Shown in pieces: positions 9,656 through 20,290 of a stretch of DNA of 64,000 nt. The stretch is from Pseudorhodoferax sp047601025. Lineage in GTDB: Bacteria > Pseudomonadota > Gammaproteobacteria > Burkholderiales > Burkholderiaceae_C. Location of the stretch: contig NZ_JASGJZ010000001.1 in assembly GCF_047601025.1 (NCBI RefSeq), positions 1,488,001-1,552,000 on the forward strand. Direction: 5' to 3'. Each line of letters begins with the position of its first letter. Within the stretch, counting starts at the first letter, position 1. The notes below the pieces were generated by a model. The model did not search any database, was not told where the DNA came from, and saw only the letters and a program-made list of their open reading frames with translations. Made by a program: the position numbers and the translations under genes.

Positions 9656-9677
9656 GCGTCTTGGTCCCGACCCCGGA

Positions 9678-10856
9678 TCAGGAAGGCATCTTGCATTCGC
9701 CGACGTAGGCGTCGGCATGGTTTTCGAACACGCGGCCGACCGTCTTGTTGGTCACACGGCCCTGGGCGTCCTTGACCACCTCGCGCAGGTAGTAGTTCTG
9801 GACTGGGTAGTGGTTGGGGCCGAACTTGAACGTGCCGCGCACGGACTCGAACTTCGCGGCCTCCAGTGCCTTGCGCACGGCGTCCTTGTCCTCGATCCTG
9901 CCCTGCACGTCGCGCACGGCGCCGTCGATCAGGCGTGCCGCGTCATAGCCTTGCGCGGCGTACAGCGTGGGCAGCCGACCGTACTCCTTCTGGAAGTCGG
10001 CGACGAAACGCTTGTTGGCCGCGTTGTCCATGTCGTGCGCCCACTGCGAACTGTTGAAGATGCCCAGCATCGGGTCGCCCACGGCGCGGATCACGTCCTC
10101 GTCGGCCGAGAAGCCCGGCGCGAACAGCTTCATCTCCTTGTTGAGGCCGGCACCGGTGAACTGCTTGATGAAGTTCACGCCCAGGCCGCCGGGCAGGAAG
10201 ATGAACACCGCGTCGGCGCCGGAGGCGCGGATCTTGGACAGCTCGGCGCCGTAGTCCAGCTGGTTCAGCGGCGTGTAGGTCTCCAACGCCACCTCGCCCT
10301 TGTAGAAGCGCTTGAAGCCGGCCAGCGCGTCCTTGCCGGCCGGGTAGTTGGGCGCCAGCAGCGCGACCTTCTTGAAGCCGCGGTCCTGCACGGTCTTGCC
10401 CACGGCCTCGTGCATGTTGTCGTTCTGGTAGGAGGCGCTGAAGAAGAACGGGTTGCACTGCGCGCCCGCGTACTGTGAGGGGCCGGCGTTGGCGCTGACG
10501 TAGAAGGTTTTGGACTGGAACACCGGCTGGCCCACCGCCAGCATGATGTTGGAGAACACGATGCCAGTCATGAAGTCGACCTTCTCGCGCTTGAGCAGGC
10601 GGTCGGCCGTCTGCTTGGCGGCGTCCGGGCTCATCTGGTCGTCGGCCACGATGAGCTCGGCCGGCAAGCCGCCGAGCTTGCCGGCCGCATGCTTGACCGC
10701 GAGCTGGAAGCCGTCGCGGATGTCGATGCCCAGGGCGGAGCCGGGGCCGGACAGGGTGCTCAGCAGGCCGACCTTGACCTTGTCGGCCGCCAGCGCCGGC
10801 AGGGCCAGCAGGACGGCGGCCGCGACGGCCAGGCGGGCGGGGATGTGCGTGCTCAT
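9678..10856 (-). CDS. LIV-type ABC importer periplasmic receptor
   Basis: The 392-residue protein has a signal peptide (MSTHIPARLAVAAAVLLALP, cleavage near PALAA|D) and a periplasmic-binding type I fold. It opens KVKVGLLSTLSGPGSALGID, then shows LIVADDQMSPDAAKQTADRL, YVSANAGPSQYAGAQCNPFF and YAAQGYDAARLIDGAV. Receptors this diverged from LivK/LivJ often bind benzoate-like or other aromatic acids instead of leucine. It lies between the aryl-CoA ligase and livH, so the ligand is probably the acid activated by that ligase. Ligand identity is inference from position only. Confidence 0.9.
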   Translation of the reverse strand: MSTHIPARLAVAAAVLLALPALAADKVKVGLLSTLSGPGSALGIDIRDGFQLAVKHAAGKLGGLPAELIVADDQMSPDAAKQTADRLLKREKVDFMTGIVFSNIMLAVGQPVFQSKTFYVSANAGPSQYAGAQCNPFFFSASYQNDNMHEAVGKTVQDRGFKKVALLAPNYPAGKDALAGFKRFYKGEVALETYTPLNQLDYGAELSKIRASGADAVFIFLPGGLGVNFIKQFTGAGLNKEMKLFAPGFSADEDVIRAVGDPMLGIFNSSQWAHDMDNAANKRFVADFQKEYGRLPTLYAAQGYDAARLIDGAVRDVQGRIEDKDAVRKALEAAKFESVRGTFKFGPNHYPVQNYYLREVVKDAQGRVTNKTVGRVFENHADAYVGECKMPS

Positions 10857-10889
10857 GGATGCTTTCCTTGGAAGTGGGCAGGAAGGGGC

Positions 10890-12500
10890 TCAGGCGCCGT
10901 GCAGCTTGAAGCGCTGCAGCTTGCCGGTCTGGGTGCGGGGCAACTGGCCGGCAAACGCGATGGCGCGCGGGTACTTGTACGGCGCCACGGTCTGCTTGAC
11001 GAAGTCCTGCAGCGTCTTGACCATTGTCGCGTCACCGGCATGGCCGGGCTTGAGCACCACGTAGGCCTTGACGATCTGGCCGCGCTCCTCGTCGGGCACG
11101 CCGACCACCGCGCATTCGGCCACGGCGGGATGCGCCAGCAGAGCGTCCTCGACTTCCGGCGCGGCGATGTTGTAGCCGGCCGAGATGATCATGTCGTCGG
11201 TGCGCGCCTGGTAGTGGAAGTAGCCGTCGGCGTCCATCAGGTAGGCGTCGCCGGTCAGGTTCCAGCCGTCCTTCACGTAGGCCTGCTGGCGCGCGTCGGC
11301 CAGGTAGCGGCAGCCGGTGGGGCCCTGCACGGCCAGCTTGCCGATGGTGCCGGGCGGCAGCTCGCGGCCGGCGTCGTCGACCACCTTGGCGCGGTAGCCG
11401 GGCACCGGCTTGCCGGTGGCACCGGGGCGGGCCGTGGTCTCGTCGTGCGAAATGAAGATGTGCAGCATCTCGGTGGCGCCGATGCCGTCGATCAGCTCGA
11501 TGCCGGTGGCCTCCTTCCACAGCGCGCGCGTGGAGGCGGGCAGCACCTCGCCGGCCGAGACGCACTTGCGCAGCGGCGTCGCGCGCAGCAGCGCGCCGTG
11601 GGCCGCCAGCTGGCGGTACGAGGTAGGCGCGGTGAACAGCACGCTGGCGCCGAAGTCCTGGATGCCCTGCAGCAGCTGCGGCGGCCCGGCCTTCTCCAGC
11701 AGCACGGTGGACGCGCCGACCGCCAGCGGGAAAAGCAGCAGCCCGCCCAGCCCGAAGGTGAAAGCCAGCGGCGGGCTGCCGATGAACACGTCGTCCGGCC
11801 GCGGCTTGAGCAGGTGCGGCGGCCAACAGGCGCAGATGGCCATCACGTCGCGGTGGTAGTGCATGGTGGCTTTGGGCACCCCGGTGGTGCCCGAGGTGAA
11901 GCCGAAGATGCAGCAGTCGTCCGACACCGTGTCCACGTTGTCGAACCGTGGCGAGGCCTGGGCCATGGCGGCCTCCAAGCCCTCGGGCCCGTCGTCGTGG
12001 AAGTAGCGCACCGCGCGCAGCGCGGGCACTTCCTGCACTGTCTGGCGCATTTCCTCGGCTAGCGACGCGTCGCACAGCGCATGCGTGACCTGGCCGATCT
12101 CGACGATGGCCTTGAGCTCCTTGGCGCGCAGCAGCGGCATGGTGGCCACGGCGATGCCGCCGGCCTTGATGACGGCGAACCAGCAGGCCGCCATCATGGG
12201 ATTGTTGGGCGAGCGCAGCAGCACGCGGTTCCCAGGCACCAAGCCCATGTCGTGCGCCAGCACGTTGGCGATGCGGTTGGCCTTGTCCTGCAGGTCGGCG
12301 TAGCTCCAGGCCAGGCCCGGCGCGCGGATGCAAGCGCGCGCCCCGCGGCCCTCGCGCACGTGGCGATCCAGCAGCTCGGTCGCGCAGTTCAGCCGCTCGG
12401 GAAACTGCAGCTGCGGCAGCTCGAACAGGTACTCGGGCTGCTGGTCTGGCTGCGGCAGGTGGTCGCGCGCGAAGGTGTCGACATGGGCGCTGGCGTGCAT
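10890..12500 (-). CDS. Benzoate/2-aminobenzoate-CoA ligase type acyl-CoA synthetase
   Basis: This 536-residue adenylate-forming ligase is taken from the ATG at 12500 (MHASAHVDTFARDHLPQPDQ). The P-loop FGFTSGTTGVPKATMH is near residues 195-210. IGSPPLAFTFGLGGLLLFPL, the aromatic-acid pocket region, follows. The hinge region DDMIISAGYNIAAPEVE and the catalytic lysine in RTQTGKLQRFKL are at the C-terminal end. The length and the ERLNCATELLDRH opening match the benzoate/2-aminobenzoate/4-hydroxybenzoate-CoA ligase group and not the long-chain fatty acid one. Together with the monooxygenase/reductase at 15859 the best substrate guess is 2-aminobenzoate. The Azoarcus evansii genes for this pathway are named abm, but I do not assign a letter. 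Confidence 0.85.
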   Translation of the reverse strand: MHASAHVDTFARDHLPQPDQQPEYLFELPQLQFPERLNCATELLDRHVREGRGARACIRAPGLAWSYADLQDKANRIANVLAHDMGLVPGNRVLLRSPNNPMMAACWFAVIKAGGIAVATMPLLRAKELKAIVEIGQVTHALCDASLAEEMRQTVQEVPALRAVRYFHDDGPEGLEAAMAQASPRFDNVDTVSDDCCIFGFTSGTTGVPKATMHYHRDVMAICACWPPHLLKPRPDDVFIGSPPLAFTFGLGGLLLFPLAVGASTVLLEKAGPPQLLQGIQDFGASVLFTAPTSYRQLAAHGALLRATPLRKCVSAGEVLPASTRALWKEATGIELIDGIGATEMLHIFISHDETTARPGATGKPVPGYRAKVVDDAGRELPPGTIGKLAVQGPTGCRYLADARQQAYVKDGWNLTGDAYLMDADGYFHYQARTDDMIISAGYNIAAPEVEDALLAHPAVAECAVVGVPDEERGQIVKAYVVLKPGHAGDATMVKTLQDFVKQTVAPYKYPRAIAFAGQLPRTQTGKLQRFKLHGA

Positions 12501-12520
12501 GGCGGTTCTCCCCGGCTCGG

Positions 12521-13672
<1,152 letters not shown>

Positions 13673-13673
13673 G

Positions 13674-14531
13674 TCAGTTCCCCTGGAAGACCGGCTTCTG
13701 CTTGGCCACGAACGCGTGGTAGGCGCGCGAGAAGTCCTCGGTCAGCATGCAGATGGCCTGCGCCTGCGCTTCGGCTTCGACGGCTTGCTCGATGGTCATC
13801 GCCCACTCCTGGTGCAGCATGGTCTTGGTGATGCCGTTTGCAAAACTCGGGCCTTCCACGAGCTGGGCCGCCAGAACCTGCGCCGCGCCCAGCAGTTCCT
13901 CGGGCGCGGCCAAGCGGTTGAAGAAGCCCCAGCGCTCGCCCTCCTCGCCCCCCAGGCTGCGGCCGGTGTAGAGCAGCTCGCTGGCCCGGCCCTGGCCGAC
14001 GATGCGCGGCAACATGGCGCAGGCGCCCATGTCGCAGCCGGCCAGGCCGACGCGGTTGAACAGGAAAGCGGTCTTGCTGCGAGCCGTGCCGATGCGCAGG
14101 TCCGAGGCCATGGCCATGATGGCGCCGGCACCGGCGCACACGCCGTCGATGGCAGCCACGATGGGCTGCGGGCAGGTGCGCATGGTCTTGACCAGCTCGC
14201 CGGTCATGCGCGTGAACATCAGCAGCTCGGGCGCCTTGAGCTTCACCAGGGGGCCGATGATCTCGTGCACGTCGCCGCCGGAGCAGAAGTTGCCGCCGCT
14301 GCCGGCGACGACCACGGCCTTCACGTCGTCGGCCCACTTGAGCTGGTGGAACAGGTCGCGCAGCTCGGCGTAACTGTCGAAGGTCAGCGGGTTCTTGCGC
14401 TCGGGGCGGTTCAGCGTGATGGTGGCCACGCCGGCCTGCACCTGCCACAGGAAGTGCGTGGCCTGGTAGGTGGCCAGTTGGCGCCGGTTGCCGGCGAGGA
14501 GTTGCGGATCGATGCGGTCGTCGGTGCTCAT
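13674..14531 (-). CDS. Crotonase-fold enzyme without the hydratase glutamates (isomerase/hydrolase-like site)
   Basis: The 285-residue enoyl-CoA hydratase/isomerase family member has the oxyanion-hole stretch NFCSGGDVHEI (about 81-91) and VCAGAGAIMAMASD (131-144). By hand alignment, the first hydratase Glu (rat ECH E144, in GGGCEL) corresponds to Ala137, and the second (E164, in FGQPEI) to Arg160. An Asp (D167, in VGLAGCDMGACAML) falls where PaaG-type isomerases and 4-chlorobenzoyl-CoA dehalogenase have their catalytic Asp. So it is more likely an isomerase or a ring-opening C-C hydrolase than a hydratase. It overlaps the MarR gene by four bases. The reaction in the pathway is inferred, not known. 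Confidence 0.85.
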   Translation of the reverse strand: MSTDDRIDPQLLAGNRRQLATYQATHFLWQVQAGVATITLNRPERKNPLTFDSYAELRDLFHQLKWADDVKAVVVAGSGGNFCSGGDVHEIIGPLVKLKAPELLMFTRMTGELVKTMRTCPQPIVAAIDGVCAGAGAIMAMASDLRIGTARSKTAFLFNRVGLAGCDMGACAMLPRIVGQGRASELLYTGRSLGGEEGERWGFFNRLAAPEELLGAAQVLAAQLVEGPSFANGITKTMLHQEWAMTIEQAVEAEAQAQAICMLTEDFSRAYHAFVAKQKPVFQGN

Positions 14532-15103
14532 TTGGTGGGTCTCCGGGTGCTCATGTGGTCCTCCTGGCTGGCGGCGTCGAGCTCAGCCTGGCGCTGCACC
14601 AGGTGCACGCGCAGCAGGCCCAGGTGCCCGTACAGGGCATCCTTGCTGGCGGCCGGCAGGCCCTGGAACAGGTCGGCCAGCCAGCGCTCGTGCTCGGCCG
14701 CCATGCGCGCGAACTCGGTGCGGCCCTTGTCGGTCAGGCTCACGCGCCAGGAACGGCGGTCCTGCGGGTCGTCGATGCGCTGCACCAGCCCTTCCTTGAC
14801 GAGCTGGTCGGTCAGGCCCGTGACGTTGCCGCCGGTCACCATCAGGTAGCGCGACAGCACGCTCATGCGCAGGCCCTCGGGGTGGCGGTCGAGCTGGGCC
14901 AGGTAGTCGAAGCGCGGCAGCGTGGTGTCGAAGCGGGTGCGCAGCAGCTGGCGGATCTGCTGCTCGATCTGCGTGCTGCAGGCCAGCAGGCGCAGCCAGA
15001 TCTTGGTGTCCAGGTGGTCGGCGACCTGGGCGCGCGCCTCCAGGCCGATGTGTTCCTCGCCCAGCGACTGCACCAGGCGGAAGTTCTTGGTGTGGGTGGC
15101 CAT
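14528..15103 (-). CDS. MarR-family transcriptional regulator
   Basis: The 191-residue winged-helix protein has the recognition-helix region RYLMVTGGNVTGLTDQLVKE, followed by the wing IDDPQDRRSWRVSLTDKG, the family's DxRxxxLxLT signature. Long dimerisation helices flank it (KIWLRLLACSTQIEQQIRQL and the C-terminal AALYGHLGLLRVHLVQRQ-like helix). MarR repressors commonly respond to aromatic acids or their CoA esters. The gene is inside the operon, its ATG immediately after the SDR stop codon. It probably regulates the operon by binding the AT-rich promoter at 18216-18244, with an aryl-CoA or the free acid as effector. Confidence 0.9.
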   Translation of the reverse strand: MATHTKNFRLVQSLGEEHIGLEARAQVADHLDTKIWLRLLACSTQIEQQIRQLLRTRFDTTLPRFDYLAQLDRHPEGLRMSVLSRYLMVTGGNVTGLTDQLVKEGLVQRIDDPQDRRSWRVSLTDKGRTEFARMAAEHERWLADLFQGLPAASKDALYGHLGLLRVHLVQRQAELDAASQEDHMSTRRPTK

Positions 15104-15862
15104 CTACATCACCTCCCCGCCGCTGACGGAGACCGACTGGCCGGTCACGGCGCCGGCCCCGGCGCCGCACAGCCAGGCCACGGCGTCGGCCACCTCGTCC
15201 GGGTCGACCAGCCGGCCCTGCGGATTGCTCTTGACGAACTCGGCGCGCGCGTCCTCGGCACTGCGGCCGGTCTTGGCGACCACGCGCGCGATGCTGTCCT
15301 TGACGATGTCGGTCTCGGTGTAGCCCGGGCAGACCGCGTTGACGGTGACGCCCTTGGCCGCCAGCTCCAGCGCCAGCGCGCGCGTGAGGCCGATGACGCC
15401 GTGCTTGGCCGCGCAGTACGCTGCCACATAGGCATAGCCCACCTGCCCGGCCGTGCTGGCCACGTTGACGATGCGGCCCCAGCCCGCGGCCACCATGCCG
15501 GGCAGCACCGCCTGGGTGCAGAGCATGGTGCCGGTCAGGTTCACGTCCAGCATGCGCTGCCACTGGCCGGCGTCCATCTTGAGGAAGGGCGCGCTCTCGG
15601 CCTGGCCGGCGTTGTTGACCAGCACCTGCACCGGGCCGAAGCGGCGCACGGCATCGGCCAACGCCGCGGCGACCTGCTGCGCGTCGGCCACATCGGCGGC
15701 CACGGCGTGCAGGCGTTCGGGCTCCTCGGCGGCCAGCGCCTGCACGGACGCAAGGCCGCGGCCCAACACCGTCACCTGCAGGCCGTCGGCCGCCAGGCGC
15801 CGCGCGACGGCAGCGCCGATGCCGCGGCCGCCGCCGGTCACGAGGGCGTGGACCTTCTTCAT
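15104..15862 (-). CDS. SDR-family 3-hydroxyacyl-CoA dehydrogenase/reductase
   Basis: The protein is 252 residues from ATG 15862, which overlaps the upstream stop codon by four bases. The Rossmann signature TGGGRGIG is at about residues 9-16, NNAG at about 85-88, and the catalytic Ser and YCAAK pair follow in the 135-155 region (NVASTAGQVGYAYVAAYCAA). VNAVCPGYTETDIV is the usual post-catalytic loop. It is classed with FabG/PhaB-like enzymes. In this operon it would oxidise a hydroxyl on the ring or chain of a CoA ester using NAD(P). Its stop abuts the regulator ATG with no intervening base. Confidence 0.9.
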   Translation of the reverse strand: MKKVHALVTGGGRGIGAAVARRLAADGLQVTVLGRGLASVQALAAEEPERLHAVAADVADAQQVAAALADAVRRFGPVQVLVNNAGQAESAPFLKMDAGQWQRMLDVNLTGTMLCTQAVLPGMVAAGWGRIVNVASTAGQVGYAYVAAYCAAKHGVIGLTRALALELAAKGVTVNAVCPGYTETDIVKDSIARVVAKTGRSAEDARAEFVKSNPQGRLVDPDEVADAVAWLCGAGAGAVTGQSVSVSGGEVM

Positions 15863-18180
15863 GCCTTGAGCGCCTTCTCGCGCGCGAAGTTGGCCTCCAT
15901 CTGCGGCTTGGCCGACCGGTACTGCTTGGGCCAGGCCAGCGGCGTGTAGCCGATCTTGGCGGCCTCGGTCAGGGTCCAGGCCGGGTTGGCCAGGTGCGGA
16001 CGCGCCACGGCGCACAGGTCGGCGCGGCCGGCGGCCAGGATGCTGTTGGCATGGTCGGCTTCGCTGATGGCGCCGACCGCGATGGTGGGGATGCCGGCCT
16101 CCTGGCGGATGCGGTCGGCGAACGGCGTCTGGAACATGCGGCCGTAGACCGGCTTTTCCTTCTTGCTGACCTGGCCGGAGGAGCAGTCGATCATATCGGC
16201 GCCGGCCTCCTTGAAGGCGCGCGCGACCTGCACGGCGTCCTCGGGCGTGATGCCGCCCTCGACCCAGTCGTGCGCGGAGATCCGCACCGACATCGGCTTG
16301 TCCTGGGGCCAGGCGGCGCGCACGGCGGCGAACACCTCCAGCGGGTAGCGCAGGCGGTTGGCCAAGGACCCGCCGTAGCCGTCGGTGCGCTGGTTGGTCA
16401 ACGGCGAGATGAAGCTCGACAGCAGGTAGCCGTGCGCGCAGTGCAGCTCCAGCCAGTCGGCGCCGGCCGCGTCGGCCGCGCGCGTGGAAGCCACGAACTG
16501 CTCCTTGACCAGCTGCATGTCGGCCAGCGTCATTTCGCGCGCGGTCTGGCTCACGCCTTCGAGGTATTGCTGGGGCGAGGCCGAGATGATGGGCCAGTTG
16601 CCCGATTCGAGCGGCTGGTCGATGCCGTCCCAGGCCAGGCGCGTCGAGGCCTTGGCGCCGGCGTGGCCGATCTGGATGGCGAACTTCGCGTCGGTGTGGG
16701 TGTGGATCCAGTCGGCGATGCGCTTGAACGCCGTCGTGTGCTCGGGCTTGTACAGGCCGGGGCAGCCGGGGGTGATGCGGCCTTCGGCGCTGACGCAGCT
16801 CATCTCGGCGAACACCAGGCCGGCGCCGCCCATGGCGCGCGCGCCCAGGTGCACCAGGTGGTAGTCGCCCGGCACGCCGTCCACGGCGGAGTACTGCGCC
16901 ATGGGCGAGACCACGATGCGGTTCTTCAGCGTGAGGCCGCGCACGGTGTAGGGCGTGAACATCGGCGGCGGCGGCTTAGCCGCGTCCGCCACGGCCACGC
17001 CGGCGTGCTGCGCGAACCAGCGCTCGTAGTCCTCGAGCCAGCCGGCATCGCGCAGGCGCAGGTTCTCATGGCTGATGCGCTGGCTGCGCGTGAGCATGGA
17101 GTACATGAACTGCTCGGGGTCGAGTTGGTCGCAGTAGCGCAGGCCGCAAACCTCGAACCACTCCATGGCGTTCCAGGCCGCGTTCTGGATGCGCAGCGTC
17201 TCGACGCGGCGGGCCTCCTGGTAGGCCGCCAGCACCTCGGGGATGTGCTCCTTGGAGTCGCCCAGCAATTTGAACTGGCGCGTGAGCTCGATCGCGTCCT
17301 CGATCGCCAGCTTGGTGCCCGAGCCGATGGCGAAGTGCGCCGTGTGCACGGCGTCGCCCATCAGCACCACGTGGCTGCCGTGCGGGTTGCGCAGCCACCA
17401 CTGGTCGCAGACCACGCGCTGGAAGTTGAGCCAGGCCGAGCCGCGCAGGTGGCGCGCGTTGGTCATCAGCTTGGCGCCCTGCAGGTTGCCTTCGAAGACC
17501 TTCTCGCAGAAGGCGATGGACTGCTCCTGGTCGGCCTGGTCGAGCCCATGGGCGCGCCAGACGTTCTCGGGGCATTCGACGATGAAGGTGGTGGTGTTCT
17601 CGTCGAACTTGTAGATGTGGGCCTGGAACCAGCCGTGCTCGGTGCGCTGGAAGTCGAACGTGAACGCGTCGTACAGCTTGTGCGTGCCCAGCCAGATGAA
17701 GCGGTTGGGCCGCGTGACGATGTCGGGCCGGAACCGGTCGGCGTACTTGGCGCGGATGCGCGAGTTGATGCCGTCGCTGGCGATGACGAGGTCGGCGTCC
17801 GGGTAGTCGGCGTCCGAATCGGCCTCGGTCTCGAAAACCAGCTTGACGCCCAGCAACTCGCAGCGGGCCTGCAGGATGTTCAGCAGCTTCTTGCGGCCGA
17901 TGCCGACGAAGCCATGGCCGCCCGAGCGGATGCGCCGGCCCTTGAACAGCAGCTCGATGTCGTCCCAGTGGTTGAAGGCCTGCTCGATCTCGTCGGCCGT
18001 GGCGCGGTCCCATTGGCGCATGTTGTCCATGGTCGCGTCCGAGAACACCACGCCCCAGCCGAAGGTGTCGTAGGGCTTGTTGCGCTCCACGACGGTGAGG
18101 TCGTGCGCGGGGTCCAGCTGCTTCATGAGCAGCGCCAGGTACAGGCCGGCCGGGCCGCCGCCGATGCAAACGATCTTCAT
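15859..18180 (-). CDS. 2-aminobenzoyl-CoA monooxygenase/reductase-type fusion (salicylyl-CoA 5-hydroxylase/oxidoreductase)
   Basis: The 773-residue protein fuses two flavoenzymes. Residues 1-400 are an FAD aromatic hydroxylase of the PHBH type: MKIVCIGGGPAGLYLALLMK at the start, the GLxGxRIRSGGHGFVGIGRK region, and the second FAD motif LMGDAVHTAHFAIGSGTKLA. From about residue 410 an Old Yellow Enzyme domain begins (MFTPYTVRGLTLKNRIVVSP), with IQIGHAGAKAS, WLELHCAHGYLLSSFISPLT and ADLCAVARPHLANP. This is the architecture of Azoarcus evansii 2-aminobenzoyl-CoA monooxygenase/reductase, which hydroxylates and then hydrogenates the ring without ring-cleaving dioxygenase. Databases often call homologues bifunctional salicylyl-CoA 5-hydroxylase, so salicylate is the main alternative substrate. 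It is the first gene of the operon. Confidence 0.9.
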   Translation of the reverse strand: MKIVCIGGGPAGLYLALLMKQLDPAHDLTVVERNKPYDTFGWGVVFSDATMDNMRQWDRATADEIEQAFNHWDDIELLFKGRRIRSGGHGFVGIGRKKLLNILQARCELLGVKLVFETEADSDADYPDADLVIASDGINSRIRAKYADRFRPDIVTRPNRFIWLGTHKLYDAFTFDFQRTEHGWFQAHIYKFDENTTTFIVECPENVWRAHGLDQADQEQSIAFCEKVFEGNLQGAKLMTNARHLRGSAWLNFQRVVCDQWWLRNPHGSHVVLMGDAVHTAHFAIGSGTKLAIEDAIELTRQFKLLGDSKEHIPEVLAAYQEARRVETLRIQNAAWNAMEWFEVCGLRYCDQLDPEQFMYSMLTRSQRISHENLRLRDAGWLEDYERWFAQHAGVAVADAAKPPPPMFTPYTVRGLTLKNRIVVSPMAQYSAVDGVPGDYHLVHLGARAMGGAGLVFAEMSCVSAEGRITPGCPGLYKPEHTTAFKRIADWIHTHTDAKFAIQIGHAGAKASTRLAWDGIDQPLESGNWPIISASPQQYLEGVSQTAREMTLADMQLVKEQFVASTRAADAAGADWLELHCAHGYLLSSFISPLTNQRTDGYGGSLANRLRYPLEVFAAVRAAWPQDKPMSVRISAHDWVEGGITPEDAVQVARAFKEAGADMIDCSSGQVSKKEKPVYGRMFQTPFADRIRQEAGIPTIAVGAISEADHANSILAAGRADLCAVARPHLANPAWTLTEAAKIGYTPLAWPKQYRSAKPQMEANFAREKALKA

Positions 18181-18215
18181 CCGAACTCTCCACGACCACC
18201 GAGGCCGCGCGATAA

Positions 18216-18244
18216 ACTTTAGAACTATATTATTTATAAGTCAA
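18216..18244 (-). promoter_or_regulatory. Probable sigma-70 promoter and MarR site of the aromatic-CoA operon
   Basis: On the minus strand TTGACT (18244-18239) and TAAAGT (18221-18216) are separated by exactly 17 bases, 36 bases upstream of the start codon. The spacer is very AT-rich in a GC-rich genome. It overlaps the 18-mer ACTATATTATTTATAAGT (18224-18241), whose ends ACT/AGT are inverted but whose middle is imperfect. A MarR dimer binding there would block RNA polymerase. The boxes are seen; the regulator contact is inferred. Confidence 0.6.
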
Positions 18245-18318
18245 GTATTTGATTTGGGGAAATTTCCAAGGGAAAACCCGGAGGGGCCGCCGGCGCGGCG
18301 GGGTCACGCACCCGCGCC

Positions 18319-19085
18319 ATGGCAGGATCGGGCATGGATCAGGACACCGTTGCCGCCTTCATCCGCGCACTGGCGCACCGCGAGCGATGCGAGGCCGGCG
18401 CCACGGTCCGCACCCAGGGGAACGTGATCGAAATCCGCTACCCGTTCCCGCCGGGCTGGCCCTGGCCCCGCCAGTTCGACTACACGCGCGAGTTCTTCTG
18501 CACCGGCCCGGGCGCATCCAGCCTGGGTGGCGTCGGCGCGGCAGGTGTTGGCCAGGACGAGCATGTCGTCATGCCTGTTCTCCGCCGATCTGCCGCGCGA
18601 CGTGCGGCCGTTCGCCAACGCCGGCTACGCCAGGCCTGGACCAGCGCCCTGCTCGGGCGCCCGCTGCACACCCCATGGCACCGCGGCCGGCCTGCGGACG
18701 CCGAAGTCCACGAGGTCATGGACACGCAGGACATGGCACGCCACGCAGCGCTGGCGGGCATCTCGAACCCCGGCACGCGGCGCGACCCGCACATCCACAC
18801 GTCTTCGCCATGGTGGGTGCCGAGGTGGCTGCCAAGGGCCAGCTCGTGCACCTGGCGGGTAGCGTCGCGTACATCTCGGACATCTTCACCGCGCCGGCCC
18901 ACCGCAGGCAGGGGCTTTGCCACCGGATCGTCCTGGCGCTGGAGCGCAAGGCCCGCGCCCTAGGGGCTACGCACGCCTGCCGGGCGCCCGGGCAGGAGGC
19001 AGCATCGTTCGGCCTGTACGGCAAGCCCGACTATGCGCCGGTGGCGGAGCGCGCGCTGCTCATCCGCCGCGAGCCGCCCGCCTGA
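18319..19085 (+). pseudogene. GNAT-family acetyltransferase, multiply frameshifted
   Basis: Coherent protein sequence is spread over different frames. The 5' part (from 18319, or the ATG at 18334) reads MDQDTVAAFIRALAHRERCE and ends with FDYTREFFCTGPGASSLGG. A piece in a second frame near 18580 reads FSADLPRDVRPFANAGYA. The 3' part in a third frame reads VAYISDIFTAPAHRRQGLCH and then LYGKPDYAPVAERALLIRR, which is the acetyl-CoA-binding end of a GNAT domain (RRQGLC matches the Q/RxxGxG/A loop). No single indel repairs it, so decay is more likely than sequencing error. It lies between the aromatic operon promoter and the metH gene end. Its original substrate cannot be guessed. Confidence 0.65.
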
Positions 19086-19100
19086 AACCCCGCCCGGCGG

Positions 19101-20147
<1,047 letters not shown>

Positions 20148-20290
20148 GGGGGTGAATTCTATGAAGCCCCCATGCGGCGGCCGTCCGCCCGGCCCGGACG
20201 CGCCGGGCAGCGCCGGGCGCTCCTCGACGAACCCTTACATTTGCCCTTTGTCGAAACACCTCCCCCTTTCGGACCCTTCTTCTTCCCTCC

